Source: Metabacillus sediminilitoris (GTDB lineage Bacteria > Bacillota > Bacilli > Bacillales > Bacillaceae). Taken from it: DNA of 64,000 nt. Position numbers and translations under genes: made by a program. The stretch is taken from contig NZ_CP046266.1 of the NCBI RefSeq assembly GCF_009720625.1, forward strand, positions 5,538,543 to 5,602,542, written 5' to 3'. Numbering within the stretch: position 1 is the first letter of the stretch; every line of letters starts with the position of its first letter. Shown here one piece after another: positions 18,801-25,353 of the stretch. The notes below the pieces were generated by a model. That model did not search any database. It saw only the letters and a program-made list of their open reading frames with translations, and was not told where the DNA came from.

Positions 18801-19551
18801 TGTAAAGGTCGGCAATAAGGGGAACCTTCTTACAAACTGGCAGCATATCGAATATGTGACAGGCTTTAACTTAGAGAGAAGGGCCTTTGCAGCTCTAAAT
18901 TGCATTACGGTTGTACCAGGTGCGATCGGCGCATGGAGAAAGACAGCGGTAGAAGAAGCTGGATACTTTAAAGAGGATACACTCGCAGAGGATACCGATA
19001 TCACTCTTACTCTTTTACGAAATGGGAAAAAGATTGAATTTGAAGAAAAGGCTTATGCCTTTACAGAAGTACCGGAAGATATTAAAAGTCTGGCAAAACA
19101 ACGTTACCGATGGGTTTATGGTACGTTACAATGCTTATGGAAACATCGTGAGGCTTTATTCAATAAAAAACATAACTCATTAGGATATATCGCCCTTCCA
19201 AACATGTGGCTTTTCCAATATATTTATCAAACAATATCTCCTCTTGCAGATTTATTGTTCATTATAGCCCTTTTTAACACACAGCCTGAAATTGCAGTTA
19301 TTGTGTTTATTCTATTTTACTTGCTGGATTTCTTTACTTCACTATATGCGTTTCGTTTGGAGAAAGAAAGTCCTAAACCACTACGTTCATTGTTTTTGCA
19401 ACGAATCTTGTACAAGCAGCTTATGACTTATGTGGTGATAAAATCCATCTTTTCGGCAATAAAGGGAGTAACCGTTGGTTGGAATAAACTAAAACGAAAA
19501 GGTAATGTAACTCAGGAAACCTCTATTGTGGAGGTTAAGGAAACTATCTAA
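15847..19551 (+). CDS. Trifunctional exopolysaccharide protein: DUF2062-like membrane domain, GH18, polysaccharide deacetylase and GT2 synthase
   Basis: A single 1,234-residue membrane protein joins activities that are separate in PgaABC/IcaADBC systems. Residues 1-175 hold a DUF2062-like membrane domain and another membrane segment. A GH18-type domain starts near residue 230, with the catalytic pattern DGINIDFE near 334. A CE4 deacetylase lies at about 600-800: SFDDGPDP, metal-binding HTFTH near 660, FRPPY and LLHD. A membrane segment at about 835-855 leads to a family 2 glycosyltransferase with IIDDGS (905), DAD (957), AEDTD (1048) and QRYRW (1085), then C-terminal membrane helices. I infer synthesis, export-side trimming and N-deacetylation of a beta-linked GlcNAc polymer. 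The start is GTG after GGGGAGGA. Confidence 0.9.
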   Translation: MNRVFRWIVRSLFAPVTGNAGAVASTLGFFLAFLPLDSLRIPLLLAFSLLFRLNIIALFLGTLITIFIPNIRDLPLLDLLVLEDYWLFSALKTKIQSSQILASGAFGGLIGLVCYFFFHWFYNLGLKKKERSQEHVFLDPAKRRWSIIKRMSAGFTIFIVLVSTIFIESLNTNPVFPELQLNKSTGKSGIEPIHTSFSEEEIASQVQKTNLSPLIQKNMGLLNKKQMETKQEVYGFYVNWDENSKTSFKKNIDSITTLVPEWLQLTPNLTLKASTDRSIVADAKAHDIKILPLVNNFINNKWDGDILHRLFTTPGAEDRFIKNMLAYVRTNDFDGINIDFEDINPNDRDHFTRFMDKVYKAFHQHELMVTVDVPPNNNSFDYAALANSTDRMIVMLYDQHHSMSNPGPVAPNDWVKESLNELNIPSEKLIVSLGSYGYDWEENSSKPAVDMTFRDILELGSGTNLKIHWNKETGNPYLRYRKNGKNHIVWFLDAATFYNQMKLAIDSDSRGIALWRLGSEDPSIWNYINKPEDILNPSNALKTVASPESGRYTGAGEILKVTASEKGKRTIQLDSNGMVQTETYIKLPKPFEMTRYGKSQKKEVVLSFDDGPDPTYTPQILDILEKNHIKGTFFIVGENALMHQEIVKRIHQEGHEIGSHTFTHPDISSITPSRLRMELNANQRLFQEITGYTMTLFRPPYVSDTELGKKSEQVPILQAQEMGYTLVDKSIDSGDWQKRSSTEIVNQVLEQLPEGNVILLHDAGGDRSNTVKALPIIIKELKKRGYTFTTTADLIGKSDSQIMPPAVQDSPYSVYNKAVFKVIQGWHSGLSFLFYSAILLGILRLIIFIFLSRRQVKRYKEIQVDPSFTPFVSVVIAAYNEEKVICKTVNSILSSDYPAFEILIIDDGSKDDTAVIIQKIYANHPLVRLIKKDNGGKSSAVNLGFKEARGEIVVALDADTLIAEDAISLLVNHFKNKSVAAVSGNVKVGNKGNLLTNWQHIEYVTGFNLERRAFAALNCITVVPGAIGAWRKTAVEEAGYFKEDTLAEDTDITLTLLRNGKKIEFEEKAYAFTEVPEDIKSLAKQRYRWVYGTLQCLWKHREALFNKKHNSLGYIALPNMWLFQYIYQTISPLADLLFIIALFNTQPEIAVIVFILFYLLDFFTSLYAFRLEKESPKPLRSLFLQRILYKQLMTYVVIKSIFSAIKGVTVGWNKLKRKGNVTQETSIVEVKETI

Positions 19552-19565
19552 TGGAAACTTCGCAC

Positions 19566-19597
19566 AGGTCTTTCCCATTTTGGGAAGGCCTTTTTTA
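19566..19597 (+). terminator. Terminator of the exopolysaccharide gene
   Basis: Arms AGGTCTTTCCCA and TGGGAAGGCCTT (one mismatch) are followed by six T residues. Confidence 0.8.
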
Positions 19598-19612
19598 TAT
19601 AATTTAGAACAG

Positions 19613-19645
19613 AAAAAGGATCACCTTCTTTTGGTGACCCTTTTT
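19613..19645 (-). terminator. Terminator of the Thr-rich protein gene
   Basis: Arms AAAAAGGATCACC and GGTGACCCTTTTT (one mismatch) form a stem followed by T residues on the minus strand, close to the convergent terminator of the exopolysaccharide gene. Confidence 0.7.
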
Positions 19646-19652
19646 GAATGAA

Positions 19653-20381
19653 TTACATTTCCTTTCCGTTGTTTCCCTTTTGTTCCAGATGACTCGCAGC
19701 CTTTTCTTGTGCGGCTGTAGAAACTTGTTGTCCACGGTTGACTGTTGTTGTGGTTGCAGTTGTTGAATTAGTTCCCTTCGGCGTGGGTGCAGTGGTTCTC
19801 GTTGGTGCTTTTGGGCTTGTCGTAGGCTTCGTTGGTGCTTCAGGCTTTGCGGCTGCATTTGTTGAACTAGTTTCCGTCGCTGTGGATGCAGTCGTTCTCG
19901 TTGCTGCTTTTGGGCTTGTCGCAGGTTTCGTTGTTGCCTCAGGCTTTGTGGTTCCACTTGTTGTTTTAGTTCCGGTCGCCGTGGATGCAGTCGTTTCTGT
20001 TGGTGCTTTTATACTTGTCACAGTTACCTTTTTTACAGCAGGATTTGTTGTAGTACTCTTGCTAATTTTTTCCGTATCCTGTTGAATGTCTGCTGTGGCA
20101 ATCTCACTCTTGTCTCTATTTTTAAAAGCCTCTTGGGAAGCAGGAATATCATGAGAAATTTTCGTTTGACCGTCTTTCACATTAGATGTTGGCGTTTGAT
20201 CTTTCACCGCTTTTTCTTCATGGTCAATTACATCCGCTTTTTTTTGGACTCCGGATATAATTAAAGCATTATCTTTTGTTAATCGTTTAGAAGATTCATC
20301 GACTAACAACGCGTTGGTGACAGAAAACGTAACAGATCCCGCTAATACCATAGCAAGGGCTCCCTTGGTTGGTTTGTTCAT
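19653..20381 (-). CDS. Secreted Thr/Ala/Pro-rich repeat protein
   Basis: A 242-residue protein with an N-terminal signal-like segment (MNKPTKGALAMVLAGSVTFS) and a low-complexity second half. From about residue 120 a 33-residue unit is repeated two to three times, with the pattern KPEATTKPATSPKAATRTTA; the DNA period is 99 bases (19795, 19894, 19993). Such Thr/Pro-rich stretches act as extended, often glycosylated stalks or wall-spanning linkers. No anchor motif (LPxTG, SLH, LysM) is visible. It is convergent with the exopolysaccharide gene in the same cassette, so a matrix or surface role is plausible. I do not recognise a named family. Confidence 0.75.
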   Translation of the reverse strand: MNKPTKGALAMVLAGSVTFSVTNALLVDESSKRLTKDNALIISGVQKKADVIDHEEKAVKDQTPTSNVKDGQTKISHDIPASQEAFKNRDKSEIATADIQQDTEKISKSTTTNPAVKKVTVTSIKAPTETTASTATGTKTTSGTTKPEATTKPATSPKAATRTTASTATETSSTNAAAKPEAPTKPTTSPKAPTRTTAPTPKGTNSTTATTTTVNRGQQVSTAAQEKAASHLEQKGNNGKEM

Positions 20382-20557
20382 ATAATTCCCCTTATGTTTT
20401 TAGTAATCGTATTAAAAGTATACGAACGAACCAAAATTTATTATGGGGGTATAAAAAATTGGGATTCTTTTTATTACCCATTCAACTAGTTCAGTTACCT
20501 GTATATATATTGAACTTCTTAAACTAAACATCTTTTATATCTACATTCAACTAAAAA

Positions 20558-20607
20558 AACCTCATTTACTTATGGTAAGGTTCTCCATAGTACATCTAAA
20601 TGAGGTT
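20558..20607 (-). repeat. rlmH-type attachment site D with terminal inverted repeat
   Basis: Read in the rlmH direction: AACCTCATTTA (20597-20607), ten bases, GGAGAACCTTACCATAAG (encoding GEPYHK), TAA, and TAAATGAGGTT (20558-20568). The two 11-base elements are perfect inverted repeats. This is the junction of cassettes IV and V. Confidence 0.75.
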
Positions 20608-20680
20608 AATAAACTTTGTATCCCTGTAAAAAAACTTATGGTTCTAGCTAGAAAATCGAAAAATGATGGTAAGCATTTCT

Positions 20681-21169
20681 TTAAGTCATGACCTTTTTAA
20701 AAGATCTTTCATGCTTAAGCAGCCATTCCTTCCTCCATAAACCACCTGCATAGCCGGTTAATTTTCCATTTGAACCGATAATTCGATGACAAGGAATCAC
20801 AATACTTAACTTGTTTTTACCATTTGCACTTCCGACTGCTCTGATGGCTTTTTCATTCCCAATCAAAACAGCAATATCCTTATATGATCCTGTTTTAGCG
20901 TAGGTTATTCTAGTTAAAGCGGTCCACACTGTTTTTTGAAAATTCGTACCCTCAAAGATATAGGGAAACGTAAATTCTTGACGTATACCTTTAAAATATT
21001 CATCAAGTTGGTCAAAACAATCCATTAATACCTTGGGAACTTCGTCCTGCATGACATTTTCTGTTTTATCCCGTTCAGAGAACATGATTGAACAGATGCC
21101 TTCATCTGTTCCCCATATTTCTATAACTCCAATCGGAGATTCGTATTCTAATTTATGTAGTTTACTCAT
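20681..21169 (-). CDS. ogt: O6-methylguanine-DNA methyltransferase
   Basis: This suicide enzyme transfers alkyl groups from O6-alkylguanine to its own cysteine. The active-site motif IVIPCHRIIGSNGKLTGYAG is complete. I choose the ATG at 21169 (MSKLHKLEYESP), preceded by GGAGGT, rather than an in-frame ATG ten codons upstream; its start then overlaps the end of alkA by eight bases. It is the last gene of the adaptive-response operon of cassette IV. Length (162 residues) is normal. Confidence 0.93.
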   Translation of the reverse strand: MSKLHKLEYESPIGVIEIWGTDEGICSIMFSERDKTENVMQDEVPKVLMDCFDQLDEYFKGIRQEFTFPYIFEGTNFQKTVWTALTRITYAKTGSYKDIAVLIGNEKAIRAVGSANGKNKLSIVIPCHRIIGSNGKLTGYAGGLWRKEWLLKHERSFKKVMT

Positions 21170-22079
21170 ATAAGGACCTCCATAGATAAAAGGTAGCATA
21201 TGCTTGCCAACCTTCCCAATTCATTGACATTTCTCTTATTTCCTCTATTGTCGGTTTTCGCTCAATCCCTAACTGAAGCATTAATGCATGATGAAGGCCG
21301 ACATCCGCTATTGGAAAAGCAGATGGATAGTGTAAACATTTCATCATCACATAATCTGCCGTCCATGCTCCTATACCTCTAATACTCATTAAAGATTTTT
21401 GAATATGTTGATAATCTTGTTTTTGAAGCAAAATTTCTTTTGACAATTCGCCACTTGTCATGGCTTTCGCGACGCCAATAATATATTCAGCCTTCCTAAC
21501 AGTAAATTGAAGTTTCCTTAAATCATCCACTTCTATGGATGCAATTTTTTTGAATTCAGGAAATAACCAGAACGTGTCTCCCTCGATAGTAAAACTTTCT
21601 CCGAATTGTTCAACGAAACGTTTCTTTAATGTATATGCAAATGTTAAATTGATTTGTTGTCCAATAATCGCCCAGGTCAGCGCTTCAAATAGATCTGGAA
21701 TACATATTATCCGTAAACCATAATATTTAGGGGCAATTTGTTTCAAAATCATATCTTTACTGGCTACTTCATAAAAATCCCCCAACGCTTGATCCAAATC
21801 AAACCATTCCCATATATAGGATACTACTTTTTCAAGAGTGCTTATAGATGGGGTACTCATTGGGAATTCAACTTGAATTGAATGTGAGGTGCTTCCTATT
21901 TTTAATAAAACCACTTCTCCGTTCACTTTTACCAGTTTATATAAATAACCATCTTTTATTAGATGCATTACTTCCTGCTCAGATCTACCTAAGAAAACTA
22001 AACACTCTTTAAAATTAAATTCGGGAGGCGGATAAATCTCAATAGATAAACCTTTATCGATCCATTTCATTTCTGTCAT
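21162..22079 (-). CDS. alkA: AlkA-type DNA-3-methyladenine glycosylase II
   Basis: This enzyme excises alkylated purines to start base-excision repair. The helix-hairpin-helix of the HhH-GPD superfamily is IRGIGAWTADYVMMKC, followed by the catalytic aspartate in FPIADVGLHHAL. The 305-residue length and the N-terminal AlkA-like beta domain fit. The gene overlaps adaA by four bases (ATGA), so the two are translationally coupled. Confidence 0.93.
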   Translation of the reverse strand: MTEMKWIDKGLSIEIYPPPEFNFKECLVFLGRSEQEVMHLIKDGYLYKLVKVNGEVVLLKIGSTSHSIQVEFPMSTPSISTLEKVVSYIWEWFDLDQALGDFYEVASKDMILKQIAPKYYGLRIICIPDLFEALTWAIIGQQINLTFAYTLKKRFVEQFGESFTIEGDTFWLFPEFKKIASIEVDDLRKLQFTVRKAEYIIGVAKAMTSGELSKEILLQKQDYQHIQKSLMSIRGIGAWTADYVMMKCLHYPSAFPIADVGLHHALMLQLGIERKPTIEEIREMSMNWEGWQAYATFYLWRSLYE

Positions 22080-22675
22080 TCCTTATTTAAGAGCGTTCGA
22101 TATTCACTTGGTGAGGAATTTTTTAAACGTCGAAACACCTTATAAAAATTTGAAGGACTTTGAAATCCGACCTCATAGCAAATCTCAAGGTTCGTTCGAT
22201 CTGTACTTGTAAGAAGATAAGCCGCTTTATCAACTCGTATTTTTTCCAAATAGGTACGAGGAGTTTCTGAAGTTTCTTGTTTAAATAACCTTTCAAGATA
22301 ATAAGAACTTACACCAACATGATTTGCAATATCCTGTAATTCAAGCTTTTGTTTATAATGATTTACTAAGAACGCAACGACATTTCTGACAAGTTCAATA
22401 TGTGGAGAATGATCAGATTCTGGTTGACATCTTTTGCAAGCACGAAAACCAGCTTTTTCAACTTCTTTGATATCATAGAAGAATTCTACATTTATTTTTT
22501 TCGGCTTTCTTGATCTACAGGAAGGACGGCAGTAAATTTTGGTTGTTTTCACTGCCGTAAAAAATAACCCATCATATTTACTATCACAAGCAATGATTTT
22601 CTCCCACATTTCTTCAAAAGAAAGATTGATATTAGCCCCCAATATACTCTCCGTCCTTTCTAGTTTAATCTTCAT
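22076..22675 (-). CDS. adaA: AdaA: methylphosphotriester-DNA alkyltransferase and AraC-type activator
   Basis: AdaA takes methyl groups from DNA phosphotriesters onto a zinc-bound cysteine and then activates the alkylation response. The N-terminal Ada domain has YDGLFFTAVKTTKIYCRPSC, then FRACKRCQPE, giving four zinc cysteines. The C-terminal AraC domain has LQDIANHVGVSSYYLERLFK and GFQSPSNFYKVFRR. The 199-residue length is that of the separate Bacillus AdaA. Overlap of 11 bases with the upstream gene places it in a four-gene operon. Confidence 0.93.
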   Translation of the reverse strand: MKIKLERTESILGANINLSFEEMWEKIIACDSKYDGLFFTAVKTTKIYCRPSCRSRKPKKINVEFFYDIKEVEKAGFRACKRCQPESDHSPHIELVRNVVAFLVNHYKQKLELQDIANHVGVSSYYLERLFKQETSETPRTYLEKIRVDKAAYLLTSTDRTNLEICYEVGFQSPSNFYKVFRRLKNSSPSEYRTLLNKE

Positions 22676-23435
22676 ATAAATGTGAAGTATCCTTAAACTC
22701 TACTAATCGCTCCGCATTCTTTTCCAAAAAAGCAATATAATGGTCAGATAGAGCATTTCCGAAACTAAAACGTTTAACACCTAATTCCCTAAGCTTATTA
22801 CAATTCGTTAGTCCAGGTAAAGATAATACATTAAGTGGTGCATTTACAATCATAGTGATTTTTCTTATCTCATCATGATCGATCAATCCAGGAACAAATA
22901 TTCCACTAGCTCCACTCTCCACATAGGACTTAGCTCGATCAATAGTCTCTAGTAATGGTTTATTGCTCTGTAAATAAGTGTCCGTTCTAGCGTTAATATA
23001 AAAATTTTTATAACCATTTTTATCTAGAGCCGATCTAATTTTTGATAAAAGGTTACAGTGCTCCAATATATCTCTTAACCCTTTTTGTTTTTTCAGTGAA
23101 TCCTCAATATTTATTCCAGCAACTCCAACATCTGCTGTTTTTAAAACATTGGTAACAATTTGTTCCGTGCCATCACCATAGCCTGCCTCAATATCTGCGG
23201 AGACAGGTATTTTCACATTTTCTGTAATTGTTTTGATGATTCCAAGATGTTTTTCAAAATCAATTAATTCACCATCAGCATATCCAAAAGAATTAGCAAT
23301 CCCCCAGCTCGTCGTGCCAATCGCTTTAAATCCCACTTTCTCGAGTGTTAAGGCGGATAGGATATCCCACGCATTTCCTAAAAATAAAACTTCCTTTGAC
23401 GTATGCAGCTCATTGAATTTCTGAATTTTATTCAT
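22665..23435 (-). CDS. Isocitrate lyase/PEP mutase-superfamily protein
   Basis: The 256-residue protein has the superfamily phosphate/metal site pattern VSADIEAGYGDG and a TIM-barrel layout (GTTSWGIANSFGYADGE, INARTDTYL, PGLTNCNKLRELGV). Members include PEP mutases, 2-methylisocitrate lyases and many uncharacterised carbon-carbon lyases. The Cys-containing KKCGH loop of true isocitrate lyases is absent, so it is more like the uncharacterised carboxyvinyl-type branch. It is the first gene of the adaA-alkA-ogt operon, overlapping adaA by 11 bases; this pairing is unusual and its repair role, if any, is unknown. Confidence 0.85.
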   Translation of the reverse strand: MNKIQKFNELHTSKEVLFLGNAWDILSALTLEKVGFKAIGTTSWGIANSFGYADGELIDFEKHLGIIKTITENVKIPVSADIEAGYGDGTEQIVTNVLKTADVGVAGINIEDSLKKQKGLRDILEHCNLLSKIRSALDKNGYKNFYINARTDTYLQSNKPLLETIDRAKSYVESGASGIFVPGLIDHDEIRKITMIVNAPLNVLSLPGLTNCNKLRELGVKRFSFGNALSDHYIAFLEKNAERLVEFKDTSHLYED

Positions 23436-23905
23436 TTTATTGCCTCCTAATGGTTGTTGGACTCATTTTAACAAGGAAGCTATCTTCTTTTCGTCCTCAT
23501 TCTTGCTCTTATGGTCTATGAAAATGAAAAAGAGAAATTTATTCAATTCCTCTTAAAAAAACTCATTTACTTATGATACGGTTCACCGTAAGAATACAAT
23601 GTACATAGTTAGTTTATAACAAAAAGTATTTATATCTATATAATCTCTTCCCCACCAATTAGTGTGGGCTCTTAGGTTTCCTGCTCTAACAAAATAAAAA
23701 AAATACTCCATTAATATTTATTAATATTCTTTTCGATGTGGTAAAATATTTTGCGTTAGGGAAACTTTTTTTTGATAGTAATGCATATAATGCAAATAGT
23801 CCAAAATCAAACATACAATTTTTTTTTGTACTTATTTTTTACCTAAGGCAAAAAAGTTTATATAAGAAAAAACAACCTAAATATTTAAAAGGGAGGAGTA
23901 GTCGA
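23436..23905. other. Spacer with attachment site C
   Basis: This divergent spacer holds promoters for the alkylation-repair operon (left) and the DoxX gene (right) together with attachment site C at 23559-23587. An upstream in-frame extension of the DoxX gene exists but has no ribosome site. Confidence 0.5.
23559..23587 (-). repeat. rlmH-type attachment site C
   Basis: In the rlmH direction the site reads GGTGAACCGTATCATAAG, TAA and TAAATGAGTTT, so it encodes GEPYHK-stop like rlmH. The 11-base element preceding site D is not seen before this copy. It is the rlmH-proximal end of cassette IV. Confidence 0.75.
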
Positions 23906-24442
23906 ATGGCAATTCAATCAAAAGTAAATAAAAAAAGATGGTTGTTTCCATCTCTTATTGTTTTAATGCGTATTCTCTTTGGAATTGGTTGGCTATTAGC
24001 TGGAGTAACCAAAATTTCCGAAAAATTATGGTTTAAAGAACCGGGGGTATTTCTGAATGAATATTTAATCAGTGCATTAGAGAAGCCAAATGTCACATTA
24101 TTTTATAAAGTTTTCATTGAAAACGTATTATTAGAATATGTGATGACTTTAAACTATGTCATTCCTATCGTTCAAATTATTCTTGGTGTACTTATTATAA
24201 TGGGATTACTTACTATACCATCAATCTTAATCTGTCTCTTTATGCACATTAACTTCATACTTTCTGGAAATATGAATTTAATGAGCCTTGTTCTTTATAC
24301 GAGTGCGTTTACATTAATCATTTTTAGAACGAAAATTTATCATTTAAGTCTTGATAAGTATTTTAATCTAGATTTATGTTTACAACCAATGAAAATAAAA
24401 GAGAAAACAACAACTCCATGCCACCTGAGAAAGAAATGCTGA
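23906..24442 (+). CDS. DoxX-family membrane protein
   Basis: The 178-residue protein has four membrane segments. Its first segment carries the DoxX pattern RILFGIGWLLAGVTKISEK, and the last segments include MGLLTIPSILICLFMHINFI. The start is the ATG at 23906 after GGGAGGA; a longer frame upstream has no such site. DoxX/DoxD-like proteins are linked to quinone-dependent sulfur or oxidative chemistry, but most are uncharacterised. It is the only larger gene of cassette III. Confidence 0.85.
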   Translation: MAIQSKVNKKRWLFPSLIVLMRILFGIGWLLAGVTKISEKLWFKEPGVFLNEYLISALEKPNVTLFYKVFIENVLLEYVMTLNYVIPIVQIILGVLIIMGLLTIPSILICLFMHINFILSGNMNLMSLVLYTSAFTLIIFRTKIYHLSLDKYFNLDLCLQPMKIKEKTTTPCHLRKKC

Positions 24443-24463
24443 GTAACACCTAATCTATTACCA

Positions 24464-24562
24464 TTAGTTAAATATGTCTATTAACATTAAAGTAATCCAA
24501 TACAGCAACCCAAGGATATTAAATAATACAAATAAATATAATAAAATTCTAGTAACCTTCAT
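24464..24562 (-). CDS. 32-residue single-span membrane peptide
   Basis: A short frame encodes a peptide beginning MKVTRILLYLFVLFNILGLL and ending ITLMLIDIFN. It is almost entirely one hydrophobic helix with a basic N-terminus. AAAGGAAG lies eight bases before the ATG, which supports translation. Its 3' end is convergent with the DoxX gene. It could be a membrane toxin of a type I system or a small regulatory peptide; I see no antisense RNA that would settle this. Confidence 0.5.
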   Translation of the reverse strand: MKVTRILLYLFVLFNILGLLYWITLMLIDIFN

Positions 24563-24646
24563 TGTCATTACTTCCTTTACTTATTGATGTTAATAGTGTT
24601 TCATAGCAATTATATTCTAAAATAACCTTAACATTACATTAAAGTA

Positions 24647-24693
24647 TATAATAAATTACCGTCACTAAAAATTAGTGACGGTAATTTATTATA
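24647..24693. terminator. Perfect 22-bp inverted repeat
   Basis: Twenty-two-base arms (core ACCGTCACTAA and TTAGTGACGGT) with a three-base loop. This is the strongest stem in the cassette region. It probably works as a bidirectional terminator at the end of cassette III. Confidence 0.75.
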
Positions 24694-24765
24694 CTTACAT
24701 CATTACGATTAATTACAATAAGAAAATTGAATAATTCTTTATTCTTTTCTTAAAGGAACTTTGTA

Positions 24766-24807
24766 CTACTTATGATACGGTTCACCGTATTTTATCTAAA
24801 TGAGGTT
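24766..24807 (-). repeat. rlmH-type attachment site B with terminal element
   Basis: In the rlmH direction: AACCTCATTTA, ten bases, GGTGAACCGTATCATAAG then TAG. The first element is at the same distance as in sites D and E. The stop codon is TAG and the following TAAATGAGG motif is missing. Confidence 0.75.
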
Positions 24808-24969
24808 TTTATTTTCTCATTTTTAAAAATAGCATAGTTGAAATGTCTCTTGATATAATCAATCATATGTGAAAAGTCTATACAGCTAAAGAACATTACT
24901 TGCAGCTTTAAAGAAAAGCCTATTCAAGATTTAATGTCCTTGCGTAGGCTTGTTTGCTTTTTGGAAAAA

Positions 24970-25012
24970 AACCTTATTTACTTATGATACGGTTCACCAT
25001 TTCATTCTATTT
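24970..25012 (-). repeat. rlmH-type attachment site A
   Basis: In the rlmH direction the copy reads GGTGAACCGTATCATAAG, TAA and TAAATAAGGTT (24970-24980), encoding GEPYHK-stop. Upstream, CCTCTTAAATAGA resembles the terminal element in a degenerate form. It is the distal end of cassette I. Confidence 0.75.
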
Positions 25013-25025
25013 AAGAGGCCGAAAT

Positions 25026-25322
25026 CTATAATTTTAATGGCTGCCCCTCAAATGCTTTAACCTCTAATGGTGCAGTCAAAAAGTCCTTTGCATTTGCTAC
25101 GAACTTGGTAAAGTGCTCGCTTGAGTTATGATTGGCAACAGCTTGCATATCCTGCCAAACTTCCACCATCGTAAATACATTTTCGCTTTCTGTATCTTTT
25201 TGAAGGCGATATGAAATATTTCCGTTTTCTTCTCTTGAGGCAGCAATTAACGGCTGAATTTCCTCTAGAAACAAATCCTGTTTCGCTGGATTTATATGGA
25301 ATGTTGCATGAATAATAATCAT
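25026..25322 (-). CDS. Antibiotic biosynthesis monooxygenase (ABM) domain protein, putative quinol monooxygenase
   Basis: A 98-residue single ABM domain (dimeric ferredoxin-like fold). The family pattern is IHATFHINPAKQDLFLEEIQ, then ENGNISYRLQKDTE and FTMVEVWQDMQAVANHNSSE with the conserved active-site histidine. Relatives such as YgiN/YdhR-type proteins oxidise quinols or protect against quinones. It follows the nitroreductase gene after 31 bases and forms a pair with it, which fits a quinone/electrophile detoxification operon. Confidence 0.88.
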   Translation of the reverse strand: MIIIHATFHINPAKQDLFLEEIQPLIAASREENGNISYRLQKDTESENVFTMVEVWQDMQAVANHNSSEHFTKFVANAKDFLTAPLEVKAFEGQPLKL

Positions 25323-25353
25323 CGAACGTCAATCCCTTCTTATTTACATTTCA

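Larger units (their letters stand above)
24563..25025. other. Junction region with terminator and attachment sites A and B
   Basis: No gene larger than a few codons is visible. The stretch contains a strong hairpin (24647-24693), sites B and A, and between them the 0.2-kb cassette II, which has a hairpin pairing AAGCCTA near 24916 with TAGGCTT near 24945. Confidence 0.6.

Noticed and set aside
19738..20085. Plus-strand ORF of 115 Val/Ala-rich residues
   Set aside because: It is the antisense reading of the Thr/Ala/Pro repeat region of the minus-strand secreted protein; low-complexity GC-rich codons keep the reverse frame open.
20625..20650. Possible extra rlmH-type site (AAAAAACTTATGGTTCTAGC)
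   Set aside because: Only part of the core is present, the TATC portion is missing and no terminal element lies at the usual distance.
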